From Echiichthys vipera (Eukaryota > Chordata > Actinopteri > Perciformes > Trachinidae): a stretch of DNA of 64,000 nt. The translations under genes and the position numbers were made by a program. Of this stretch, positions 1 to 10,900 are shown one piece after another. The notes beneath the pieces were generated by a model. It saw nothing but the letters and a program-made list of their open reading frames with translations, had not been told where the DNA came from and searched no databases. Position 1 is the stretch's first letter, and each line of letters begins with the position of its first letter. Location of the stretch: the NCBI GenBank assembly GCA_963691815.1, contig OY829661.1, positions 25,386,000 through 25,449,999 on the forward strand, read 5' to 3'.

Positions 1-474
1 AGACGCTGAGGCCAAGTCCATATTTCTGTGCATAAAATGTGTTTTAGGTCAATGGAAACTTCTTCCAGTGTTCAGAAACTCTATTTTCAGTCTAAGAATT
101 ACGTCAGTATACATAGTATGTCTAATGCAATATGCCAAAATACCAGGATGTTCTACCATCTGGTATTTTGCAGTATGCAAGCGTACATGCTCATGAGCCA
201 GAGGGTCAAAGATCGTCAAAGTCGTAATGTTATAAATAAGTAGTTATGCCCTAATACCATGAGTTTTTGGCTTGTTACGTCAGTGTGTGCCATTATCTCC
301 TTTATGACGCGTCACAAATGAGGCGACATTTTGTGCATTGTGGACAAAACAGTGTTGGTACTAACCCCAAGCAACAGAGCACTTATTCTTCCACTATACT
401 GAGCGACAGAGGCGATAAAATGTGCTACAGAGCGTTCTCTATTCTCAAAACTACTCATGTTCGTGTGGACGAGG

Positions 475-966
475 CTTTAGAGCAGGGGTGTCAAACTCAG
501 GCCCGTGGGCAAAATCTGGCCCGCGGTGTAATTACATTTGGCCCGCAAGATCATATCAAGGTTCTCTGAGAGCTGGTCCGTGAGTATAAAGCACACACAC
601 GTCTACTTTTCTGTTAGCAAACATGAGCATCCATGCTACCAGTCTCTGCAGACAAACTTCATCCACCCCTCCCCAAAAACGACCCAAAGAAAGATGGAGA
701 ACAGGAGCTTTCAGCAGATGATCTGTGTGTGAAGGTAAAGAGCTGTTTGTCACCGTGGCTGTAACCAAAGAATCAAACAGAAGAAACACCACGACAAGAA
801 CAAGGACCTGCACTGGAAAGGTTCAACATTACTATCTGGAGAGAAGGGAACACATGCACACTTGCAGTCTTTTTTTTTTTATAGATATTGAGTTTGGCCC
901 GCAACTTTGTCCCAGTTTTTAAGTTTGGCCCACTGTGAATGTGAGTTTGACACCGCTGCCTTAGAG
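475..966. mobile_element. hAT-type nonautonomous element with 8-bp target duplication
   Basis: Terminal inverted repeats CAGGGGTGTCAAACTC (483-498) and GAGTTTGACACCGCTG (943-958) enclose 476 bases containing several GGCCCGC/GCCCAC motifs. The flanks CTTTAGAG (475-482) and CCTTAGAG (959-966) form an 8-bp target duplication with one mismatch, the hallmark of hAT insertions. No transposase is present. It lies in tnc intron 16. A 3'-end fragment of the same family is at 60594-60704. Confidence 0.8.
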
Positions 967-1130
967 GATGTACATCCCAAGATGAGAAGATAAATCTTTT
1001 GCAGCTTTTGAATAAAAGTCCACGCGGGCATCTTGTTGCATCTTGACACAATCCGGCTTCAGCTTTGAGCTCCAATCATCAAATATACAGGTGCAGTTTA
1101 AGAGCAAAGTATAATCGGTGACAGCTCCTT

Positions 1131-1335
1131 ATCCAGTGGTGGACAGTAGCTATTCTGAGTACATTTACTCAACTACTTCACTTTTGTCCCCCCAATTTTG
1201 AGCTACTTGTACTTTAATTGAGTATTTCCATTTTACGCTACTTTAAACTTCTTCTCTGTGCATTTAAGAAGAAGATACTTCATTTTCCCTCCACTTATAA
1301 AACATTCTGTCAAAGCTAATAACCCAAGATAGTTG
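1131..1335. repeat. dispersed fish repeat, GTACTT-type
   Basis: Reads like the abundant teleost repeat built from GTACATTTACTCAA and TACTTGTACTTTA motifs. Similar fragments occur at 49560-49800, 50515-50612 and 61975-62000. Family name not assigned. Confidence 0.5.
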
Positions 1336-1665
1336 CTCTCTAACAGAACAAAATACAACAATAAAAACTAGTGCCTGCTCTTTCAAGTCCTGACCTCTTT
1401 GGGGTTAATATATGCTACAAGATGTGGAATAAACGTGCTCATGATGCATGTCAAATTTGCTCTTATTGCAACTTTAAATGTATTTGTTTTCTGGTGATCT
1501 AAAGCCTGAACAGTATTAAGAGTTATGTGGTATGTAACGCTGATAGCAGGAGCCACATTTCTCCGAGAGGCCCTTCAGTCCGTTTCAGTTTTGATACAAA
1601 ACCTCTTTACAAACCTCTTACAATTACAAGTGATGGGTTCAAGATGTGAGTAAAGTACGTAGTAC

Positions 1666-1938
1666 CTGTGACGGCGTGGGCTAACACAGAGGGAGTGTGG
1701 CGCCCGTGAGAGATACCGTACAGTTCAATATCATAGCCTGTGGCATCCATCAGCTTAGAAATGGTAATGTTACGGGCTTCACCGGGCAGTCTGAACTCCA
1801 GCGTATCAGACTGCTGCTCCAGGTCACTGACCCGGATAACAAAGCCATCAAAGTGGCCCGACACAGTGCTCCAGGACAAGCTGAGGTTATGTGGGCTCGC
1901 AGACGAGGCGGCTATGGGTCCCAACTGTGGGACGTCCT
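1666..1938 (-). CDS. tnc: tnc exon 16: FNIII domain, D-like
   Basis: Residues 1601-1691, 273 bases, phase 1-1. EDVPQLGPIAASSASPHNLS, LSWSTVSGHFDGFVIRV and DATGYDIELYGISHGRHTPS most resemble human repeat D (EYEIELYGISKGRRSQ), so constant FNIII-6 should be the next exon, off the left edge. Acceptor TGTTCAG|AG, donor GTCACAG|GTACTA. This is the last exon in the window. Confidence 0.92.
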
Positions 1939-4900
1939 CTGAACAGAAAAAGAACACGGCTTTTCAGTTATGTTGCGCTGGCAAATCACAAATGTGGTTG
2001 GTGCATGCGGTGTCAGACAGAATGCATGTAATGGGATACCTGTCGTAGCTACGTCAAACAGGGGCCGCGTGTTCTGGCCACCGGCGCTGGCGTACAGCTT
2101 TATGTCGTAGCTTGTGCTCGCTTTGAGGCCGGCCATGACCGTGGAGCGCGCGTCTCCTGGCAGAGCGCGCCCCATTGCCTGCGAGGGCAAAGCAGACTCT
2201 CTGACTTCTACTATAAAGTTATCAAAAGGCTTCTCTCCCGTCCGCCACGACAGAGAGAATCGGTCTGAGGTAATGTTAGAAACGACTAGCCTGGACAAAT
2301 CAGGCTCTTCAGCTACAAGGGGGAGAGAAACATATGAAACACATTCATTTAAGGAAGTGGAGAGGATGTATTTGTCTCTACGTACACAGACCCCGTAGAT
2401 TTTACAGTGTAAAGAAGAAGGATATCACTCCACTGAATGGGCGTTACCCGCGCTCAAGGATATGGGTGAGGAGGCGCCTGCTACACTCAGAAGGCCGTTA
2501 CCATCTGTCGCCTTTGCAGGGGTGTAACTATGTCATACATATATTATATATATATGTAATATTATCAGTGTTTCCCAAAGCCAAAGTCAATGTCAGTTTA
2601 CGGTCATAGAGGGGGAAAAAGCTCAGATTAACAGGATTAAAGTCAAACTACTACAAAAAAGTAGAGAAATTACCCAAAAGAAATCAGAATATTTCAGGAA
2701 TTCATTTGGAAATGTGTCATATTTTTATGAATTTTAGTTTTTAATTAATTTTCGTTTCAAGATATCAAGACTTGACACTTGTCTGTAAATATTCTAACTT
2801 TCATCTTGAAATTTTACAATTTACAGCTTGAAAAATGACGCATTTTTTTCTTGAAATATTACGATTTCTTACCTCCTGTGTATCCTGTTTTTTGTGTTTT
2901 TTGAATATTTAAATTAAATTAAATTAAATTTAGATAAAAGATCCTGGTTCGGGCTAAAATACTTGCGTTCATGGCGTCACTTAAGAGCGTTACATCATGA
3001 GGTAAAGCAAGTCAACATGGACATGGTTTGTTTGAACATCCACGACCCCAGCCGCCCTCACATGGACTTGTGTGTTACTTCACAGGAGCACGGTCCAGTA
3101 TTTGCTCTGAGCGTCCAATACTGACAAGAGAGAACCAGCGTACTAATAGATAACGGCCTACTGAGGCAGCTAGGAGGCGGAGTAGGGCCATGCCGCCTCA
3201 TATCTACGGTGGAGAACGGATAACGGCCATTCAATCAGCTGATACCATTCAAAGCGGGTGAAATAACCTGATTCTTTGGAGTACACAAAATCAAAATACC
3301 TGTTGATGCAACAATACTGACAGCACTTGTGCGGGATCCCTTGTACGTGCCGTACAAATAAGCTATATAGTCAGTGCTGGGCCTGAGCCCCGTGACGTCG
3401 CGGGACTTTACACTGTGGGAAACGTTATATTCCTTTGGCTCCGTCAGCCATTCAGAATCAATTATCTCCAGGATAAAACCGTCAAATTTCCCTTCAGTGC
3501 CGTTCCAGGAGATAGAAAAGCTCTCTGACGTTAAGTTTGAGATATTTAGTTTGCCAACGTCTGGCTGATTCACTAAAGAGAGAAATCAGTATTAGATTTT
3601 CATTAGAAAAGACATTTTTTTGCAGAACACAAACTGATAGAAGTGATAAATTACCGTTTGATTCATCACATAAAGACGTGTAGAGTGTTACAGGACACTC
3701 ACCGCCACCCACTTGCAAATCCTGACAGACTGAGTAGCTTTAAAGATGAAGTGCATGCACATACTTGCGTAAAAATGAACCTCGAAGCTTAAATTTTAAA
3801 CAATTATGCCGATGACTCTCATTAAAAATATGATAATTAGATGGACAAACATGTAATGCATGGCTGGCCTGCAAGTTTAAATGAATGAAGTGTTGATTTT
3901 AATGTAAAAATGTGGCGACAGAAGGAAATATAATAGTTTAAAATCAAATAAACGCCTCTTTCATGCGTATGGAGGGAGACGTGATCATGCGGTGAATCTG
4001 TTAACACACACACAGAGAGAGGAGATGGAGTCTGCACGATGTTGCACCAGAGCGATCAAAGCAGAATAGGACAGCTAGAGAGAAAGTTAAACTTGTAAAA
4101 ACATATATTTCTTTAACATGCAGTGACAAATCAAATCAGTGGCTTGCAAACATGCGGCGGATAAATTAGGCGTCATTCAGATGTAAAACGAGGTGGCGTT
4201 GCTGTTAACCTCAGGTTATATTATTAGCTTTTTACCTTGATAACGACAAGAAGATTTAATCATTTGCCACCTGGTAGTTCAAAGAGGAAACGAGGATATT
4301 TACTTTGACGCTCTGAAGCAGAATTGACAAGTTACCTCAGACAAACTAACAGAACCTCAAATGGCGCTCGAACTCGCGTGAGAACACCCGTGAGCAAATG
4401 ATCCCTCAGGGTTAATTGATTATACACTGAATGAGAGCTGATGGATGGATGGGATGAGATGGTCACGCTGTCATGGTGTGACGGGCGTGTAGAGGGTGAA
4501 AGTTATTGGGTTTTGCTTTTGCAATCACTGCAGCACATCAGCGTCAAACCTCACCACGATGCAGGGGATGGTAGAGGAAGGGAGGGGGGGGGAGGGGGCT
4601 TCATGCACTTTGGTAACTGGGGGGGTGGAGGGAGCAGGTCGGGGTAAGGGTTGTAACATTTGAGGGGCGTTTGCTTTGCTCAGTGATGCGGCGCGTGTCC
4701 CCATCACCCCGCCCTCTCTCAGCTAGACAGAAACAGTGGCTGGAGGGTAAAAGAATGGTTCATGACATGTCGGTTAAGATGAAGCAGGACCCTCTGGTTA
4801 GGGGTTTTTTTCGGACAGTGATGACAAAAACAGACATTAGGTCGTTGTCGTTTCATGCAGCGAGGTGTGGACACTCCACTGAGAGCGGGACAACAGAGGC

Positions 4901-7900
4901 CGGAGTGTCTGCGTATGCGTCGCAGACACCGACTGAAACAGAAAGTTAAAAAATCAAAAAGGAAAGGAAGTGAAAGTGAAAGTGAGTTAAGAGGACAAAT
5001 TAAAAAAAACACTGCAACGCTGCTAGTTGCAGGTACCTGTGGTGGCTTCAGTGTACACGGGTGCAAGGTAGGAGCCCTGATACATCCCAAACAGGCCAAC
5101 CATGTAGCTGGTGTTGGGGTTGAGCCCGGAGATGCCCAGGCTGAGAGCGTCTCCAGACAGACTGAGGTTCTGGCTTTCTTCAAAATTCTCCAGGTTCGTT
5201 ACCTCAATGACAAAGCTTTCAAAGCCCCCAGCGGTGGGGCTCCAGGACGCAGTGAAGCCGTCCCATGTAATGTCAGAGGTGGTGAGGTTCACCACCACGG
5301 GCCTCAGCTCCTCTGGTAGATAGACAGATCAGAGTGGGGTCAACTGGATGGCAAGATGGAGCGTCAAAATGATTATTATTATTATGACTTTTCACAGTTT
5401 TCACCACAATAAACACGACTGAGCTTTTGAGCCACGTTTAAGAGGGAAAGAAACTCAGATTAACAGGATTAACAAGAAACCTGTCAGAATATTTCAGGGA
5501 TTCACTGGAAAATGTTTCATATTTTTGATTTAAAATATCATGTTGTTGTTTTATATCACGACTTGACATTTGTCTGGAAATATTATGACTTATCACGATG
5601 TGTTACAACTTCTTTCTGAAAATATTATGATTTTCATCTTGAAATATTACTTTTTTTTTTAAATATCAGGTGAAATATTCCACGACTTAAGTTGTTTTTC
5701 TGCAAAAATATTATAATAATATTTATATATACAACGTTTTTCTCTTTATATTATATTAATCTTGAAAATGTACAACTTTTGACTCAAAACATTATGTTAT
5801 TTATCTTGAAATTGTCAGTTTATTTTTTTCTTGAAATATTGCATCTAACCTTGAAGTACATTTTACCCCTAAATAATATTTTATTTTGAAATATTGAGAC
5901 TCTTTTTCCTTTAAATATTTCTGTAATCTTGAAATTATACGACCTATTCCTCAAAATGTTACGACTTTAATCTTGAAATAGTCAATTTCTTTTCTTGAAA
6001 CATTAAAACCAATCTTGAAATACAATTTTATTCTCAAAATATTTAAATCTTGAAATATTCAGACTTTTTTTTCTTAAAATATCAGCACTTGAAATGTTAC
6101 AACTTTTTTATTATGACTTTTATTTTGAAATATTACAACTTTTTTATTATGACTTTTATTTTGAAATATTACCACTTTAAATCAAAATAATACACATATT
6201 TTCTCAAATCATTATTTTTACCTTGAAATGTTACAACTTCAATTTTTTTTCTTAAATTACTAAGACTTTTATTTTGAAATGTTACAACTTTAAACTGGAA
6301 ATAATACAAATGTTTTCTCAAATCATTATTTTAAACTTGAAATATTACTTTTTTCTAAACTACTTTGAATTTAATCTTGAAATATTAGAACTTTTTCTGG
6401 AAATATGAATCATATATAAACACTCTGCCATAAATAAGAGTGAAGCAGAGGAAAATACGGGATGAAAGAGGATTGTCTTTTACAATAAAACATAGTCATA
6501 GTCAAGTAAAAGAGCGATTAGCGTCAGAGTAAATGAATGTGATGCTGACGGTGATGAACGCCTACTAAAACAAACATTGCTCCATGTACCTGTAGTAGCA
6601 AAAACTCTGAGAGGTAAAGTTCGCTTCCCTTCCATCAGCCCTTGTAATGTAATATCATATCGTGTCGAGGGGGACAAACCCTCTACTTCCGCCTTCCTCA
6701 CACTTCCCGGCAGTGTTGTCACGTTAGCGTGTGTCGCCCCTGACGGAGCACTGAGCTCCACCAAAAAGCTATCGAACGCCTCGTCGGGCGCCGACCAAGC
6801 CAGGCTCACACTGGTGGAAGTGACTGTGACTGTGAGGTCCCCCGGTACGTCCGGGCTCGAGCTCTCAGGCTCGGCCCCGGAGCCCGTCGCACCCGTATCA
6901 GAAGTGTTTAGAGGACGGAGGGGATCTGGGGTTTGCACTGCTTCAGTATCCAGAGCTGCTGTTGTGGAGGTTGTTGGGGCATCTTTGATACCCAGCATAA
7001 GAACACCTGGAGAGGTAGGCTCGGGTGCTACAGTGAATAAAAGCAGGTTAAAGAAATGAATTTGTTACCGGCTCTGCTGATGACGGAAAAAGAACCTGTG
7101 AAGAAGAAACTGGATTAAAATAGATGATGTAGGATTCACATAGATCTGCACAAAGCTTCCTTCTTTATACACATTACTCCTGTGAGGATTTCAGCATTTT
7201 CTCGCCTCTTTCCGCGAGTCTACATCATCAAGCACCAGCCAGCGAAGGCATTAATGGCACTCGAGTCAGTGTCATTAATCTTTGAAGCCGCTGAGTAGTC
7301 CACCGGAGTGACAGTACACAGTTGTCTTCAAACAGATGGTGAAGCCATGCACAGCCATTTTCTTTTTCATACTGCTGCTGCTGTGCTAAAGAAAGACTGT
7401 TCTGAGTCACGTGTTTGACATGCGTGAGTGACGTACGGCGTCATTTTCTCCAACTGCTAAGAGAATTATTTGATCATGTTAATGGGATTGAAGACGATGA
7501 ATGGTTGAGATGGAGATGGAGATGGAGATGGAGATGGATTGAGCTTTCAGAGAGCAGAACGGTTGCATTTAAAAGCTCAAATGCAGGAAGAAATCAGTAC
7601 AGCGTAGTGACGGGAATTACAGCGCGTTGAAGGGAGCGGGATCTTACGCCACTGCTTCCCAATCCTTTAATTTTAATATAGGAGGTAGGGGTTACTAGTG
7701 TTATCTGAAAAGTAATCAGTAGGTTCAGATTGAAACTTAGGGTGCACTCACACTGTCCTTCCGCACCGCGCCCCGGGCTTTAGGGTACTTGTCCCCCCTC
7801 CCTCTCCCCCCGCGCCCCAGGCCCGTTTGTACTCACACTACCTGGGCCTCGGAGAATGCTTCTTGCTGCCTATACGTCATCACGCCTTATTACGTCACAC

Positions 7901-10900
7901 GCATTGATTGACGTCATCGAGATGCGTCGCTTTGTTTACAAATCTTTCCACAGACCTCGGAGTTTTTGTGCGTCTTGTCGACTGTTTTTGAATCTTTTCT
8001 TCGACCAAATCTGCAGTAAACACTCCACCTCCGCATCACACCAACGTGAACATTTCACCGCCATTGTTGTTGTTGTTAAATGTCCGCGCATGGTCCGTCC
8101 TTCTATTTTCTATGTCCGAACAGGCGCACATAAATGACGTCAGAACCGTCGTAGGCCTCGTGCTCATACACGTGGGCACGCTCGTGCTCGTACACGTGAG
8201 CATGCTCGTGCTTGTTCATGTGCAAACGCACTCTACAAAAGCCCACCTCTCTCAGACGGGCCGTGGACGGACAGCTAGCCGCAGTTATGTGCGGAGCGGT
8301 TGCACTCACACTGGTCAAACACACTAGGCTTTACCCGCAAAACCTGTTTTGGCCCGGTGCGGAAGGACAGTGTGAGTGCGCCCTTAGAAGTATATAATAT
8401 GTTATTTCATTTTCCATGAGTCCATGTTCCTCGATTGTATTTCACAAATACGTTATACGATCATCTTATTAGTCTTCTATTGATTTGTAAAATAAGTGTT
8501 GTAGATTTCTTCTTGTATTTGAACTTCAGGTGGCAACATCGTGCCACAGCACTGAAACCTCAGAGGAGATGAAAAGGAGTTTTGGTGGGAATGCAATCAC
8601 CGGTGTTGGGGTCGTCATCATACTGGGAAATCTCAATGGGTAAAATACCAGCATGCACGTCATGTCACTACTTTGTTCCAAGCAACGGTTCGAGCCCTCC
8701 TGTCAAATAAACAATGTCTCCAATGATCTCAAAGAGAAGCTTATACCTGTGACTGCAACAGCTTCAAGTAGCGCAGATCTCTGGCTACCAGTAATCCCGT
8801 TAAGTTTTATTTGATACTCTGTCGATGCGTTCAGGCCCTGGATTCTAGCGCCAGTGGCATCTCCAGGAAGTTGGACCTCTCTCACATCCCACAATTGCCG
8901 AGCGTCTTTATATTCTACCGCCCAACTATCATAGACGCCGTGAGGCTTAAGCTTCCACGAGAGGTCAAATCCATCAGGCGTGACGCCCGAGATAGTCAGT
9001 TTCCCGGGCTCATCCTCCCACTCCGTCCCGACTGAGAGAGGGGGGGACTCGGAGGGGTCTAAATGCACAAAGCTAATGACATTGTCCTCCGAGCCTGTGG
9101 GAGTCGTTAGCTCACGGTCGTCTGAGTCAGCTAAATAAAACGTGAAAGAGGCTACAAGAAAAACAAAAAGGCAGAAATCAAGAAAGCATCATTTAGGTGT
9201 AAGTGCGTAAGTTATTTTGTGGCGTCCGTTGGCAGCAAAGACATCAAATTTCCATCTTTTTAACTTAATAAATAATAAATAACACAAAAAGCAACTGTCT
9301 GTTTCATCTTAACCGCTGAATAAAGTGACATAAAGGGACATAAAAGCATATTTTGCATAACAAATCAGTTAATTGCCCTTTGAAAGCACATGTTTTATAT
9401 TTAGTATATCATAGTAAACTTGCTCCCACCTGTAGATGCGTGTAGGGTGACAGGTGTGCTCCTCTTGAGCCCCCTCTCTGCAGCCAAAGCGAGGGTGTAG
9501 CTCATTCCAGGGGTCAGGTTGGACAGGACGTGGCTAGTCGCTGTTGGCGGGACCTCCACCTCCTCGACCCCGCCGTCCTTGGAGACGTACGCCAGCGTGT
9601 AGGCGCCGACCTTGGCCCGAGGTTTCTGCCACCTCACGGTGAGGGAGGTCTCTGTGGACTCGACTTCTTCAAAGTCTCTGGGAGGATCGATGTCTGACGG
9701 AAGGGAAACATTAACTGTGTAAAACTGACTCACTTTCTGCTTCACGCTCAACAAAAATCAGAAATTCCCCCCATATCAGTTTCATTTCGTCACCGACAAA
9801 CATGGCTGTCTGTATTTATGAAGGGGTGTGAAGGAGGACTGTTTGGACAGCTGTTTGGACAGCTGCTCGGCCGGGTTTCTCACCAGTGGCTGCATTTGCA
9901 GTAGCGGGGAGGCTCTCTCTCTCATTCTTCACAGCTGTCACACCAATCCCATACTCTGTCCCTGGTTCCAGCCCTGCCACACAGAAGGATAGAAGGAAAA
10001 TGACCGCGTGGGAGGACTTACACGAGTCGTGTGTGGTCGTACTTACTGTAATATATGTCTGACTCTTACCAGTGATAGTAGCTCTTGTGGTGTCTCCTGG
10101 TCCTCGTGGGACCAGTTCCTCACCATGAGTGGCTCCAGAGATGGGACTGTATTTCACCAGATAGTTGCCAACATCAGCTTGACTGTTGGTCCACTCCAGA
10201 GTGATGCTGTCGTCCGTCTGGGACACGGTCTGCAGGTCCGTGGGGGCGTCCAGGGCTAGTAAAAGGTCAAAACATTTACATTCATCTGCAGGTCCTTCCT
10301 TCCTGCTCCTGTCAGAGGTGCAAGATCCCTATTTCCTATGTGCAATACTGCAAATTTAACTGAATCAGAATCAGAAAACCTTTAATGTCCCGCAGACGGT
10401 GAATTCTTTTGTCAAAGCAGTAACAGAAAATTACAAAATAAGGTAAAAAATAGCAAAATTAAGCAATAAAGTTAAATTTAAAAAGGGAAGAAATAGACAT
10501 TTATACATATTCACATGATATAGTGCAGTTGTTCTTTGTAATAATATAGTAGTGAGTAGATAAATATGAGTAAATATGACCAAATAGTGCAAAAACAGAA
10601 GTGACCATAGTACAGGCATGTTGCACAGTGCAGGGTAAAGGATGAGCTCAATAGTCTATTTATTATTAACTGTTAACTGACTTTATTGTGCTTTACTTTT
10701 AACTGTTGAGTGCTTTTTTACTGGTTACCGGTACTTGCTTTATTTTTTACTGTTTACCTTTTATTATATTTTGCGTTCTTTACTGAAGCCGTCTGTTGCA
10801 CCATCCCCTTTTTATCCTGAACGTGGGGCGAATAAAGGATCATCTTATCTCATATTAAGAGAATAATTTAATAATAATAAGAGACATTTAATCTATTATT

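Larger units (their letters stand above)
1..1665 (-). other. tnc: tnc intron 16 (partial)
   Basis: No FNIII-like or fibrinogen-like exon is visible here on the minus strand. The stretch holds an hAT-like element (483-958) and a fish dispersed repeat (1131-1335); the remainder is unremarkable intron. Confidence 0.7.

Noticed and set aside
4580..4640. G-rich stretch in tnc intron 13 as a quadruplex switch
   Set aside because: G runs are on the template strand and irregular; no supporting context.
7856..8137. A 93-residue plus-strand frame repeated in the MITE copies
   Set aside because: Similar frames appear in the other copies, but the opposite strand has the shorter frame with Myb/SANT-like residues. 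I regard the plus frame as a by-product.
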